Assembly (NCBI GenBank): GCA_002189035.1
Contig: NEEC01000015.1
Coordinates: 1,550,001-1,614,000, forward strand
Source of the DNA: Utricularia gibba
Lineage: Eukaryota > Streptophyta > Magnoliopsida > Lamiales > Lentibulariaceae
Reading direction: 5' to 3'
DNA length: 64,000 nt
Numbering within the stretch: position 1 is the stretch's first letter; each line of letters starts with the position of its first letter. Below, in pieces: positions 1-12,800 of this stretch. The notes under the pieces are model-generated. The model saw only the letters and a program-made list of their open reading frames with translations. It had not been told where the DNA came from and did no database searches. The translations under genes were made by a program, and so were the position numbers.

Positions 1-42
1 AAAAACAGCTCAAGTTTCAAGGAAAACAGATATTTGACTCAC

Positions 43-1941
43 ATCTATCCCACGAATATGAAGAACAAAGTGCCGAAAAGCTGCACCAGCTAGAAAGTAA
101 GCTCCGAAGATGCATAAGATGCTAGAATAAAGAATTCAAGCATATTAACCATATGATATTCTATCAAAAAAAATTTCAAAACGATCAGCACGGAATCAAA
201 TTGCCTACATGACCATTATAGTACCAAACCATCCTATTCCATTTTCATTAGATGATACAATCTTCGCACAGCCTAATGGATGTTTCAAGTCTGTACTCTG
301 TGACGTGAAACCAGCAGTAATCAGTGAAAACATAAAAACATGAAACAAGATAAAAGGTTCAAAAATACAAAGAGAAAGGCCAGTAAAAGGACACCCCACG
401 AACATTAAAATACTTACATACTCACATGCTCCATGAAGTTGCAATGTCTGGGGGCCCTGCAAGAATTCAAGCATCAGCTAACTTGTTTAATAAGCAGTCA
501 AACAAGTTGAGAGAGAGATACAGAATTTCATACATGCCATACAATCTCATACCTGAACTTTATGAGAATCACAAACGATCGACACAGATAGAGAACAGTT
601 GCCCCTAGTTCCAACATTGATCATTTTAAGAATGACTCCTGTGTCAGGCGTCTTTTCATCTGATAAAAATATTATCCATGAAAAACTGGAAGCATAAATC
701 ATGCGCATTTGTCAAAAGTGAATTGAAAACTCACCACGAGGACTGATGGTTGTACTTGATGGCTTACCAAGGGTTGTACAAACTGGGTAGCCTGTATGAA
801 AATGCATCAACAACTTCAAGAACTTATATATGAAAAGCAAGCATTTATTCCATTCATTACATGGAGTGGGTAACCAAATAAAGAAAGCCTCCAGAATCAA
901 AGTTGAACCTTAAGACACAAGCAACCAATAGAAAGACGAGATACATATAAAAATATATTTACCTTCTATTCGATTAGAAACAAGTGCACCGCAGCCCATG
1001 CCACAGTGTAAGCCACCACAGTCCTTCAGATAATAAAACGCCTTAGCGGGTTATACTAAAAGTTCAACCATGGAGAACAATAAATTTATACATAGAGAAG
1101 ATAAACAAATTCAAACTCTAGAAAGTGACAACTAGATTGGAACATAAGATAGTTTTCATCAGTAAACGACAAGCAATGTCCAGCAAAGTAACATCAATAA
1201 CACCCTACGAATAAATATTACGGTATATCATTAAAGTGAGAGACAGCACTAGGAAGAACATAGAGGCCATTTACTAATGAAATAAAACTGAAGTGACTCT
1301 TAATCTGTGAAACATAAATTTTGACAGAAAAGAAGGTTAACAGTAACTTTTCACTCGTAATGCGAAGACATAAGGGGCAAGAACCAAAAAAGGTGATCAT
1401 ATTCCGACGGAAGAAGAACTCACCTCACAATTAGCACATACTGGAGCATCATGATTAAATACCATTGAGCCACAAAGCTGTTTCGCATCACTAGAGAAAA
1501 TTACAAGACAAAAATACCGACGATCGAAAACAATAGTGACCACTATAAAACAAAAACAATATAAAGAGGAACCGTAAAACCAACCTGAAACCAAAGCGTA
1601 GACCCATTTGCAGTCACTTTGTAAAACCTAAATTCCAGGTTATCAAAACAAATTGTGAAGAGCAATGCTTTAACATGTGCAAATGACCCAGAGAAGAGAA
1701 TGGTATTTGCAGAAAATGGGTGGCAATTCATATGATTGAGAAATTACCCATCTTCACTAAGGATCCCATGTGGAAACATGGGCCGTGCACCAGCCAAGGC
1801 ATAGTGATACAGCTTGTTCTTTTCTTTCACCTTCAATTCACATAGCGAAGGAACCACGTCCGCCCAGCCTCCCCGGAGAATCGTCAGCACGAGAAGTAAA
1901 ACAAGAAACCGTCCGCTGATAAATACTCCATCAACTCCCAT
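43..1941 (-). CDS. MRH-domain / Atg27-like type I membrane protein, 5' part (runs off left edge)
   Basis: Nine consecutive exons on the minus strand keep an open frame across GT-AG introns: 1748-1941 (ATG at 1941), 1585-1627, 1424-1477, 963-1023, 735-791, 553-659, 418-456, 209-297 and 43-121. The protein starts with a signal peptide (hydrophobic FLVLLLVLTIL, then GGWA). A cysteine-rich luminal domain follows, with short blocks such as LCGSMVFNHD, DCGGLHCGMGCG and GYPVCTTLG and a later KHPLGC. Then comes one membrane span read across the last two exons (WFGTIMVIILCIFGAYFLAG). This order of signal peptide, mannose-6-phosphate-receptor-homology fold and single span is that of Atg27/MRH sorting receptors, which cycle between Golgi, endosomes and autophagosome-forming membranes. 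The cytosolic tail and stop lie left of base 1. Family-level call; substrate unknown. Confidence 0.68.
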
Positions 1942-2388
1942 TTCTTCCCAACCAAATAATGAGGGGAAGAAGCTGAAGCAGATAATCCCTTCAAATCAGG
2001 GAAACAGCACTCGCACGGATCTTCGAAAAATGCGAGCATCTGCAATGGCGCATGAGCGCAGGTGATAATTACAGAGTGGGTTAGCCTAAAAAACCCTCCC
2101 TAAGATCCTATTACGATCGTTTTTTTGTCCCATTATCTAATAAATCAGATTTTGTCGTGGCACTTAATATCTCTAATTAAAATTAAAAATTAATATTAAA
2201 ATGATAAATTTTATTTACAAATCATAATTCTAAATCATTATGAATTTTTTTTCAATGGCAAAAAATCATTATTAAATTGGAACACACGTACAAATTATTG
2301 GCGCCACGCCCAAATCCCCATTTTACCATAAACCCTAATCGATCGACTTCTCCAATTTTGGTACCATCGGTCTGTAAGAATCCTGCAG
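1942..2388. other. Intergenic: promoter of the MRH gene, AT-rich spacer, telo-box
   Basis: This is the 5' flank of the minus-strand membrane-protein gene, followed by AT-rich spacer. A telo-box-like AAACCCTAA lies at 2330-2338, just before the coding-like stretch at 2389. Telo-boxes are common in plant promoters and leaders of growth and translation genes, but nothing here shows that this one is used. Confidence 0.4.
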
Positions 2389-2660
2389 TTGGGGATTTCT
2401 TCGAGTGAGATGGCGCCTGCCTTTTATCCGGAAAGGCTGCCCCTGATTCCAGACGCCTTGGGTTGCAGTGATGGGGGAATCATTATACGGCGGAACAACA
2501 GGCGGCGATCGCGAAGCCGACGTCTTTCTTTATACGTCAGATTCTTGCATCCAGGCGCTAGCGAGGAAATGCTGAACTATTGTGGTTGAGTTCAGTAGCG
2601 ACATTGCTCCGGCTTGTCGAGATCCCTCCGATGAGCGATCTGAGTACGTCAACTTTCACT
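2389..2660 (+). other. Coding-like orphan fragment of unknown origin
   Basis: This short GC-richer island is bounded on the right by very AT-rich DNA. One frame reads 66 residues with several arginines (RRNNRRRSRSRR). A second frame, from an ATG at 2471, reads about 33 residues of normal-looking composition (for example GGDREADVFLYTSDSC) before a stop and then continues open. I do not recognise either. The composition and the telo-box about 50 bases upstream suggest the 5' end of a gene whose remainder was lost, or a short gene fragment. No splice donor clearly joins it to anything downstream. Confidence 0.2.
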
Positions 2661-4301
2661 CGCCTGAATATATGAATAGTAGGTGTTTTATATGAATTTT
2701 AATTAATAACATATTTTACTAATTTGTAATTAAAAAATACTTATAATTTAATTAAGCTTAAAAATTGTATTTTTTTGAAAAAATTCATCTAAATATTTGA
2801 GTTTTGAAATACTTAATTCGAATGTCTTATATTAATTTTGTAAAATATTCATATATTATTAAATTATTCTTCTAAGCATATATTATTATTAATATATAGA
2901 TATTTAAATAATAAAAATAATCTATCAAATATCCACTAAATGAATTTTCATTCCATAAACATCTAATATAATATTTTATTTTCTTAATTTTTAGATAACT
3001 TGCAATTAATACAACAACTTTTCAATATCCATGCATTTAAAATTAGTTTTGTTAGGCAAACGTGTTATTCAATATAAGTGTAATTATAAAACACGTATAT
3101 AATTATCAATTCTATTTTGAAATTTTTTATCTATCTCATTTTTATTAAGTAAATTTTAGTTTATTTTTTGATTTATTATAAATATATATTAAGTATAATA
3201 TTATTTTCAATATATTTTATAATCTATATATCAAATATAATTTTAATTAAAATGATTCACCACATAATACCCATTTTGACAAATTTGTCTGATTCCCTAG
3301 AAAACTTTCTTTTGTGATATTTCTAGATAAACCAAAGTCACTTGTAAGAGAATAAAGTTTTTTTTATCGGTGTAAAAGAATAAAGTTATCCAAATGGTAT
3401 CCCCTTTTTGAAAAATTTACACCCACTATGTTTTGCCTTAGCAACTTTATTTAATTTAATAAAAAATATGGTTTAATTTTATTTAAAAATTAATAATTTA
3501 CGTCACTTTATTTTTATAAATATTTAATATAGCAATAGTTTCAATTTTCTTTTATTATTGTGGCTTCTTTCCTCTTTATCAAAATTTTACACCCACTTGT
3601 TTGCTTTTAAAAGTTCTGTTTGATTAAATAATTTCACAAACTATTAATTTATATCATTTATTTTATAATATTTAACATTGTTATTATTTTAGTACCATGT
3701 TTTCTTTCCTTAAATGTATCGAATTTCTAATTTTGGGTTCGAGCGATAATTTACTATTTCAGTGCATTTCATTTTTTTTTCTATTTTTATGGAATATTCT
3801 AAATAAATAATGCTAAATAAAAAGTTAGAAAATCGGGGGGGGCTGGATGCCCATACGACGATGATGATGATGATAATTCTGTGGCTGCAATGTTTTCTCA
3901 TCATGTAGTGGATATTTTGAAGCCGTTCGCCGACACTGGTCGTTATCCTCTTCTTGCCAGCGCAGCTTCGCCCAGAGCTGTTTGACGCATTTATTGCTTT
4001 CTTGGTCGTGTCTGAAGATGTGTTTTTTTTTTTTTCTTTTTCATTTATATGATGGAGGGGAAAAGATGCCAGTAGCCTGTTTCTTCTGGGAATTGTGCAC
4101 GATCACGTGGGATTCGCCCCACCCAATCTGTGACACTAACCACTCCTCCGTGTTTTCTTTTTCTTGATCAATCCCGTTTCCGTCTCGATCCTCTTCTTTC
4201 CTATCTGGGTTCCAGATTTCGTAATTTTATTGGCCAAGTTGCGGTTTTTCACTTTTGAATTCGACGATCTGATGGCAGTTACTGTGGGTGAGTGGTTGTG
4301 A
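2661..4301. other. AT-rich intergenic spacer and CRY2 promoter/leader
   Basis: From 2661 to about 3830 the DNA is extremely AT-rich with no coding signal. A short GAT microsatellite lies near 3857-3875. The last 300 bases are less AT-rich and probably hold the CRY2 promoter and 5' leader, including a G-box at 4104-4109. Confidence 0.5.
4104..4109. promoter_or_regulatory. G-box (CACGTG) upstream of CRY2
   Basis: A perfect palindromic CACGTG sits 193 bases before the CRY2 start codon. G-boxes bind bZIP and bHLH factors such as HY5 and PIFs and are frequent in light-responsive promoters. Use at this site is inferred from position only. Confidence 0.45.
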
Positions 4302-6826
4302 ATGGGTAAGGGCCGTCCGACCATCGTCTGGTTTAGGAGAGATCTGAGGATCGAAGATAATCCAGCTTTGGCGGCTGCATCAAGGGATGGGAGTGTGTTA
4401 CCCGTTTTCATTTGGTGCCCTGAAGAAGATGGCCAGTTTCAACCTGGCCGGGTTTCCCGTTGGTGGCTCAAACAATCTCTTCTTCACTTGCAGAAGTCGT
4501 TGAAGAATCTTGGAGCAGAATTGGTACTCATTCGTGCCAAAACCACTCTCTCCGCTTTGCTGGATTGCATAACTGCTGTAGGAGCAAATAGAGTTGTGTA
4601 TAATCATCTCTATGGTATCCTCCTTGCTTCGCCAAGTTTCCCTCTTTGAATCAAAAGCTATTCTATTTGAACTGACTGATCTCTATTTTTATGACACAGA
4701 TCCTATTTCTCTGGTTCGTGATCAAAATGTGAAAGACAGGTTGACTGAGATTGGAATTGAGGTGCAGAGCTATAATAGTGAGCTATTGTTTGAACCATGG
4801 GAAGTTAACAATGACAATGGACAAGCTTTTACAACCTTCAATTCATACTGGGAGAAGTGCCTCAATATGCAGACAGAGGCTATCGTCTTCCATTCCCCTC
4901 CCTGGTGTATAGTCAATGCTGCTGCAGGTATGCGATGCTTGGATACATTGGTCTCGTTTTATCTAGCTCCTCAATTGTTTGTAATTTTGGGATTCAATGG
5001 AGGTTTTTGTTTTTGTTTGAAAGATGCCAGACCCTACATCAATTTGCGAGTTACAAGTGTTTTTCAAACACAATAGATAACACGGTCACTACTTGGTAAG
5101 ATAAAAATGGAACTGTTTATCTGTCTGATTATTGAGTGCAAGAAATTTGTATGCAGGAAAAGGAAGCTTTGAGAATTCTACTGTTGAATCACTAGGTCTT
5201 GAAAATGAATCAGAGAAGGCTAGTAATGCTCTTCTGGGGCGAGCGTGGGCACCCAATTGGAGTAATGCAGATAAGGCATTCAATGACTTTGTTGAAAACG
5301 ATTTGGTGAATTACTCAGTAGACAGGCTCCGTGTTGGAGGGAACTCGACGACTTCACTCTTATCTCCATATCTTCATTTTGGTGAACTGAGCATCAGGAA
5401 AGTATTCCAGACAGTTAGAATGAAACAAGTTCTTTGGAAAAACGAGCAAAACTCTGTAGGCGAAGAGAGTGCAACTCTTTTCCTCAAGGCATTAGGCCTC
5501 AGAGAGTATTCTCGTTATGTGTGTTTTAATAATCCATTCGCTCATGAAAGGCTGTTACTTCGTGGACTCAAGTATTTTCCCTGGGATACTGATGAAGCGA
5601 AATTCAAGGCATGGAGGCAGGGAAGAACTGGGTATCCTCTAGTTGATGCAGGGATGAGGGAACTTTGGGCAACAGGCTGGATGCAAAACCGTATACGAGT
5701 GATTGTTTCAAGTTTCCTTGTAAAGTTCCTTCTTCTTCCATGGCAATGGGGAATGAAGTACTTCTGGGATACTCTTCTTGATGCAGACCTAGAAAGTGAT
5801 ATTCTTGGTTGGCACTACATCTCTGGGAGCTTGAGTGATGGTCATGAACTTGACCGCATGGATAGTCCGCAGGTAATGTTAAGGTGTAGTATTTGAAATA
5901 CTCCTTGCAGTATTCTATGCGTTCTTGGATTGCTGAATCTCTTGCTAGAGCGTTAAGGTGTACTATTTTATCAGTTTGATGTGTCTTTGCACCTTTCTAC
6001 TGTTATCCAATGCAGATTCAGGGATTCAACTTTGATCCAGAGGGCGAATACGTGAGACAATGGTTACCAGAGTTGGCTAGAATGCCAAATGAATGGATTC
6101 ATCATCCCTGGGATGCTCCTTCGTCTGTGCTCAGGTCTGCTGGGATTGAACTGGGGCTGAACTACCCAAATCCGATAATTGACATAGATTTTGCAAGGGT
6201 GAGGCTAACCGAGGCCATATCTGTGATGCAAACAAGTGAAGCTAATGAAAAGGGAGAGAACTCAAGTTCAACAGACGAAGTTGTGTTTGACAACTCTGAA
6301 TCAGTCATGAATTCAAACCCTCCCCCTCCTGCTGTAGAAGAGAGAAATCCAAACCCCACGACTTCATCATATGACCAGCAGGTTCCATCTATGAGATTGA
6401 TGGGCAGAAGCAGTGCCGTAAACAGGAAAAGGCCGAGCTTGAATCTGGATGCGCATGATCTGATCAGAGAGAAACGCATCATGACTGATGTTGATGATGA
6501 TTCAGTTTCCACCACTGCCGAGTCCAGTGCCACTAAGAAGCACATGTCCATCAGCAGTGGGAACTCCTTTTCTGTTCCACAGACCTCCTCTTCATTCTCC
6601 ATTGCTACTACTCCCTTCCCCTATCCATCCCAACTCGACTACAGATTACAAGAAGAAACAGGCTTGGAAGATACAGGTAGTCAAATTCTCTACCCCTTTT
6701 GCTTTTACAGTCAGTGATATTTGATCAACCAAAGCCAGATGTAACTTCTGTATTCCATGTCCAGGTGACACAAGTGCAAAAAAGCCTGAATGGGAGAAAG
6801 AAGAAAGGCCTGAACTGGATCCATGA
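4302..6826 (+). CDS. CRY2: Cryptochrome 2 blue-light receptor
   Basis: Five exons (4302-4614, 4700-4927, 5157-5872, 6016-6676, 6765-6826) give 659 residues; Arabidopsis CRY2 has 612. The photolyase-related N-terminal domain starts with IVWFRRDLRIEDNPALAAA and FIWCPEEDGQF. FAD-pocket motifs follow: TSLLSPYLHFGE near residue 250 and WRQGRTGYPLVDAGMRELWA near 335-354. The C-terminal extension carries the DAS elements DQQVPS, an acidic patch (VDDDS) and STTAESS, and a basic KRPS / REKR stretch that could serve nuclear import. It acts in the nucleus as a flavin photoreceptor controlling flowering and photomorphogenesis through SPA/COP1 and CIB partners. Wording of the N-terminal blocks and GNSTTSLLSPY favours CRY2 over CRY1. 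The linker around residue 170 (PPWCIV) departs from the usual PPWRL. A G-box lies upstream. Confidence 0.93.
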
Positions 6827-7296
6827 ATCCCAGTTTCCTTTGTTGTATCCTGCCTTAAATCAGGTCCGCTTGAGTAGTTCCAGAAGTGAGACCTTTCACC
6901 CCAACAGTTGTATTCTGCTGTAAATCTTGTGTGGAGGAGTAGGTGTTTTAGAGCTGAGGGGACTTGTTCCGTTTTTTGATTATTGCCTTCACGGACATAC
7001 GCTAATGAGCTTCGGCCCAATTTCAAATAATCTCCAGGCCCAACATTACACCAATACACAAAAGTCTTGCTTGTGTTGTTGACCTATATTTTAAAACCCG
7101 GTTTAGCTCGACCGGACAAAAACCGGGTCTATACAACCTAATAAAGCAAATTAAAATAATTTTTTTGAGTACAATGGATGACCATATCTGATTAATTTAT
7201 TATATCTGTAATGTTTTTACTTTTTATTACATTATAATAAATAATAAAAGCATTTCTACTAAATAAAATTACATCACGGTGCTAACCAGTAGTTAA
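6827..7296. other. Convergent 3' flanks of CRY2 and PHT1 copy 1
   Basis: This holds the 3' ends of two convergent genes. Two GGCCCA motifs occur near 7014 and 7037, followed by AT-rich DNA with AATAAA-like strings near 7235-7260 that suit the minus-strand transporter's opposite neighbour or the CRY2 terminator. There is no coding signal. Confidence 0.4.
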
Positions 7297-8882
7297 CTAG
7301 GCAGGTAGCGGTTCCTCCTGGTCCATGGTCTCTTGTGAGGCTTCCTCCAGGGACTTGCCCTTGGGTTCCGGCACCAGGAAAGTGAACAGGAAGCCGAGTG
7401 CGTTGATTCCGGCGAGGATCATGAGTGTTTTCCGGACTCCGATCCCCGGGGGTACCCCTTGTCGTCCAGCGCCTTGGTCGGGCTCTGCGCCGCATAGAGG
7501 AACCCGTAAGCGCCGACAATGGCCCCCGCTTTCCCGGCGGCGGCGGATATCCCGTGGCAAGTGGATCTCAATCGGGCGGGAAAGATCTCCGCCGGTACCA
7601 CGAAGGTGGTCGCGTTGGGCCCGAAATTCGCGAAGAAGAATGTGAAGCCGTACATCACCACGAATCCGATCCTGTTCTCTGGCATCTTCCAGTGGTCGTA
7701 CGGGATGGAAATCGCGAACATGAAAACCGTCATGAAGAAGAAGCCCATCAATTGGATGGTGAATCTCCCGATTACGTCGATTAGCGCCACTGTGAACCAG
7801 TACCCGGGGACGGTGCCGCAGAGGGCAATTAGGGTTTGGGCTTTCGCGACTCTGTAGACTTCCTCGATCGCGCTCATCGTCGCCGCCGGCGGGATCCACC
7901 CGATGGAGGACAAGACGTCTTTCTGGAAGAGATTTTGACTGTAGAAGGCGATGTCGAGCAAGAACCACGTGGAGCAAGTCCCCAGAAGATGCAAACCATG
8001 GCGTTTCACGAACTGCCTCGAAAACAATCCAAAATTGTTGGATTCCTGGTTTACGATTCTCTCCAGTTTATTCGGTTCCGCATCCAGTTTCACATTCAGT
8101 ACCCGCGCCATGTCCTCGGCGGCCTGTTTCGCGTTCTTGGCGACCAACGCCGTGTACCGTGCAGTTTCCGGCATCTTCATCCGCCAATAGTATGTCAACG
8201 CCGCGGGGAGCGCGCCGAACATCAAAATTATCCGCCATACGTAATCCGCCTCCGGCACCGTTGACGCCTGAGCGCCCTGATTGTACGGCGGAGCTTTGTA
8301 GCTGTTCTTGAAACTAGCCGATACGATCAAAGAGATTATCCCAGCGAACAAAATCCCAAACCCCTGCATCGCGAAAACCGCAGAGATAAACGCTCCCCGG
8401 GTCCTCTTATTGGCGTATTCCGACATAATCGTGGCGGAGAGAGGGTAATCGCCGCCGATCCCGAAACCCAACCAGAAGCGGAAGAAGCAGAGCGTCGCTA
8501 AGACACCTCTGGCGTGGTGACCAAAGGAGAGCCCCGAAGCTATAGAGCAGACGACCATAAGTAAGAGAGTTATCCCGTAAACTCTTTTCCGGCCAAGCTT
8601 GTCACCAAGCCAGCCAAAGAAGAGCTGCCCACAAAGAGTTCCGACGAGTGCAACCCCAGTGACGGAGGAGGAGACCCCCGGCGGCAGGGTACCAGGCTTG
8701 GGCTGCATCGGATCCGTGTAATATATACGGCCGAGGAGACGCGTGACGATAGAGATGCTGAATAGATCATATGCGTCAGTGAAGAATCCCATTCCAGCGA
8801 CCACGATCGCCGTGAAATGATAAAGCTGCGTTTTGGCGGTATCGAGCGCATCCAGCACTTGCAGCCTCTCGCGGCCGGCCAT
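7297..8882 (-). CDS. High-affinity phosphate transporter PHT1 family, copy 1 (frameshifted near C-terminus)
   Basis: An intronless H+/phosphate symporter of the major facilitator superfamily in the plasma membrane. The start at 8882 gives the family N-terminus ([20 protein letters not shown], then [10 protein letters not shown]). The PHT1 signature [13 protein letters not shown] is at residues 143-155, and the transmembrane-loop motif [11 protein letters not shown] is near 93-103. The frame is interrupted at about residue 475, in the C/G run at 7444-7452. Upstream reads DDKGYPRG; the neighbouring frame then supplies the normal end ([31 protein letters not shown]) to a stop at 7297. One base is missing; with it the length is about 528 residues, normal for PHT1. 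A P1BS phosphate-starvation site lies 540 bases upstream. The other copy is at 14435-16008. It is either a pseudogene or carries a sequencing error; I favour the error. Confidence 0.88.
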
Positions 8883-9894
8883 GGCGGTTGTCAGCCGTAG
8901 GTTCAGGTTCTGTTAGCAGACGCATAGACTATATCCAGGAAGCAAGAAGAAAGTCATCAGTAGCAGTTAATGCGCATTAAGTAGAGATTAAAGAAAACAG
9001 AAGTGGAAGTGATCAGCAGCAGGCCGCATGGTGGCATCGGAGACCCAGCTCCTGGTAAACCCATCTGGTCATCTTCTCCGATGGTCAACTCCCAGATTTT
9101 TAGGATGCATTCAACGCATTTGTTGAGTTCCGGTCAATAGTTGTATTAAATGCCTTCATACTTTTTCACAATTAAACAGTTAGTTATTTCATGGGATTCA
9201 TCTGGTGATCTTCTGAATTGTAATGTTCCTATGACTTTAATTCACCAATGAAGAGAGGAGAACAACACATAACTATCATGATTCAAAACAAAAAAAGCAG
9301 GCAACAAAATTCAAACCCATGGATATCTTATCCGACCCGATCCATGAGGGTCGGATTTTTTGTGGATTTGGAAAGAGTCAGCGTTTGAAAATTTCAAACC
9401 CATGTAAAACGGAGCAGGTATGGATATTCTTGTTCAATCTTACGACCATATTTATAATACTCCTAAATTTTTAAATAACGCACTATATAATTGATATTAG
9501 TATTTAACATCAAATAATTTAGTCAAATTTAAATTCATGTTATTCAGTTTGATTCAACTCATTTAAATTATAAAATAAAATAAAGAACATAAATAATTAT
9601 GATTTGAACTATAGATAAATTTTTAGGAGAACAACAGATTTTGTAGTCTTCTCTATTAAACTTCATATTTAAAAGCTTGGCTGAAATTTCATGGAGATCA
9701 TGATTTCTTAATCATTCATGGATAAATGTCGCCGCCGCCTCGGCAAGTCAAGCGTTGTGGGCGGATGAAGAGATGCCAGTCTTTCAGGAACGAAAGATGG
9801 TGTTTGACTCATGTAAGTGTGTGATATGCTGCTTGTAGTAGAACCAGGCAAACAAGAATCTGAATCAGCTGCTCTGCAATCTCCGTTGGAAGAA
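8883..9894. other. Divergent promoter region between PHT1 copy 1 and the LRR kinase
   Basis: AT-rich intergenic DNA between divergent genes, containing one P1BS match (9422-9429). An in-frame upstream extension of the kinase frame exists from about 9826, but the ATG at 9895 is directly followed by a signal peptide, so I took that start. Nothing else is supported. Confidence 0.4.
9422..9429. promoter_or_regulatory. P1BS site (GNATATNC), PHR1-type binding site
   Basis: GGATATTC matches GNATATNC, the site bound by PHR1-class MYB factors under phosphate starvation. It lies 540 bases upstream of PHT1 copy 1. A one-in-several-kb chance match is possible, but the pairing with a second site before copy 2 supports it. 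Confidence 0.45.
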
Positions 9895-12800
9895 ATGGAA
9901 GCGAGATTCTCGCTGTCAAACGCGTGCTTTTGTTTGCCTCTGATGTCTCTCGTTTTTCTTGCTTATTCGACCACGGATTTGAGCACTGATGCAACGGCTC
10001 TGTTGGCCTTCAGATCAGGGTTACTTGGGAACTCTTCTTCTTCACTCAATTGGTCTTCTGGGAATGGTACAACGAACTCTTCATCTTTTGTTTGTGGTTG
10101 GACGCGGGTTACTTGTGGTACCCGCCATCGGAGAGTTGTTGGTTTGGATCTCTCGGGTATGGGATTGACGGGGGCCTAACCCCGGAGATGGGAAATCTGA
10201 CATTTCTTGTCTTTCTGAACATGTCGATGAACCATTTGAATGGCAATTTGCCACAAGAATGGTCTCGATTACGGAGATTACAATTCCTGGACATGGGTTT
10301 CAATCATCTGAGTGGAGAATTTCCTTCATGGATCGGACTTTTGAGCAACCTCCGGACGCTTATTCTTCGAAACAACACCTTCTCTGGCGTCCTGCCTTCC
10401 TCCATAGGCAATGCATCGAAGCTTGAGAGACTGGTGTTGCAGTTTAACAAGATGGAGGGCCAGATACCATCATCTGTTTTCAACTTATCCAACTTGGCGC
10501 ACTTGAGCCTTGCGTTCAACAATTTTGCCGGCATCCTCCCTCCCCGCCTCTGTTCCGGGATCCCCAGAATCCAGCGCTTCATACTGACGGCAAATAATTT
10601 GGAAGGAGAGATACCTTCCAACATGTCGGCATGTTCACTGCTACAAACGATCAGCTTGTCTGCGAATATGCTGAGCGGTTCCATTCCTTCAGACATGAGC
10701 TCTCCTTTCTCACAATTACAGCAGATATCATTAGCCAGAAACAGACTTGTTGGTGAGATCCCCAGACCGTTGGCGGAATGGACGGCGCTTCGGATATTTG
10801 AAGCATATACAAACAATATAACAGGAACCATTCCACCAGGACTCTCAAATCTGACAAACTTGCAAACGCTGGATCTCTCAAACAACAACATCCGGGGTAT
10901 GCATAGGAGATTGCAATCAGAGAGTAAAAGTTCTCTGTCATTCACCCACTTCCATTATTGTCTCCAGGCACACTTCCACATGAACTGGGGGAACTCGGTG
11001 AACTGCAGGAGTTCGATGTAAGTAACAACTACTTAACGGGGGAAATTCCAAGAGGTATGTTAAATAGCTCGACCCTTCAGATTCTAGACATTGATAGAAA
11101 TGCAATTACTGGAGAAGTTCCTAGCAATCTCTGTTTGGGGTTCCTAATCTGGTGGGACTTTACTTGGGTCTGAATGATTTGTATGGGGAACTTCTGGCCT
11201 CCATTTCAAACTGCTCTAACCTTGAAATATTGGATGTTGTTGTCAATCACTTCAGTGGAGTTATTCCGAGTGCTATCGGAGAGATGAGATTCTTGACAAT
11301 AGTGAACTTGCAAGCTAATAACTTTACCAGTGACTCCTCAACGTTGAATGTTGTGACTGCACTGGGAAATAATACACAACTACGTGAGCTGAGGTTATCA
11401 TTGAACCCTTTTTTCACAACCCTTCCAGATACAGTGGGTAATTTGTCTTCTTCGCTTGAGTTGTTTGAATGCTTTGATTGCGGTCTCCATGGAATCATAC
11501 CCAGAGAAATTGGAAATCTCTCTGGGTTGCTCCTGTTGGATTTATCACACAATAACTTGATAGGATCTCTTCCCACCACCTTGGGGATGCTTCAAAATCT
11601 TCAAGGATTGATGCTGTATCAAAACAACATAAGTGGATCTTTACCAGTTGAGCTATGCAGCTTACGTAGTACGAGCGAAATTGATCTTCATGAAAACCTG
11701 GTTGCTGGTAGTATTCCTTCATGCATTGGAAACCTCGCATCCTTGAGAAAGTTAGATGCTTCAAGCAATCAGTTGGAATCCATAATTCCATCGAGTTTGT
11801 GGGCACTCAGTAACATTCTGGAGTTGAACTTATCTAACAATCTCTTGCGTGGTTCCCTCAGTTCCCTGATCGTAAACTTAAGGGCTGCATATCTTGTTGA
11901 TCTATCAATGAATCATTTTTTAGGTGTCATCCCAACTTCGATCGGAGATATGCAAAGTTTGACGAACTTTTCATTAGCACACAACGAATTTGAAGGCTTC
12001 ATTCCAGAGTCAATTGGTAGTATATTCAGTCTGGAACGAGTGAATTTATCCCACAACCATCTTTCTGGAACAATCCCCCGAGCTCTGCAGAATATTTCAA
12101 GTCTGGTATCATTTGATGTTTCATTCAACAGTTTACATGGTGCTATTCCCACAGAAGGTCCTTTCCAGAACTTCTCTTACGAGTTTTTTCAATCTAATGA
12201 AGGCCTTTGTGGTGAACATCGCTTTCGTGTTCCTCCATGCCATGTTCCAAAACATAGGCTGCATAAGAAAAAAGTGGTTCTCATGATTGTGCTTTCCATA
12301 TTATCTGTTTTGGGGGTTGTTTTTGCTTGTTTCTTGGTATATAAATTGTGCTCAAGATTCAAAAGAAGTGAGGTTTTACAAGATGACAACAACCAGCCAT
12401 TGGCTGGTACAGTTCCTGAGAGAATATCATACTATGACATTGTAAAAGCAACGCAGAATTTCAGCAGCAACCATCTGATAGGCAGTGGAGCATTTGGCAG
12501 GGTATATAAAGGCCATTTTCCCGACCAAAGCACCTTTGCAATTAAAGTGTTCAATCTAGAAATGCAACTGGCCTCAAGAAGCTTCTGTCAGCAAGTGGTG
12601 GAGCAACGAAGATCCGGGAAGTCTCAACCCGCGAAGATGAATGGCGCGCGACCTCTGTTCCTCCCATGAGAAGCAACCCTCAATTAGATTGGGAAAAAGG
12701 CCTTATCATACTTGGGCCTCAACATTCCAAACTACTGGCCCAAGAAGAAGCATCTGAAGCCCAGTCCATGAAAGAAGTCCTAGTAAATTCTGGCTGCTAC

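Noticed and set aside
6162-6602. 146-codon minus-strand frame within CRY2 exon 4
   Set aside because: Antisense shadow of the CRY2 C-terminal extension; no recognisable domain.
4302-6826. CRY1 instead of CRY2
   Set aside because: FIWCPEEDGQF, GNSTTSLLSPY and the short C-terminal extension follow CRY2.
7325-8264. Long plus-strand open frames opposite PHT1 copy 1 (and likewise 15074-15390 and 15643-16020 opposite copy 2)
   Set aside because: They mirror a GC-rich conserved transporter coding strand and show no family content of their own.
9301-9340. GGATATCT near 9321 as a second P1BS
   Set aside because: Does not fit GNATATNC at the last position.
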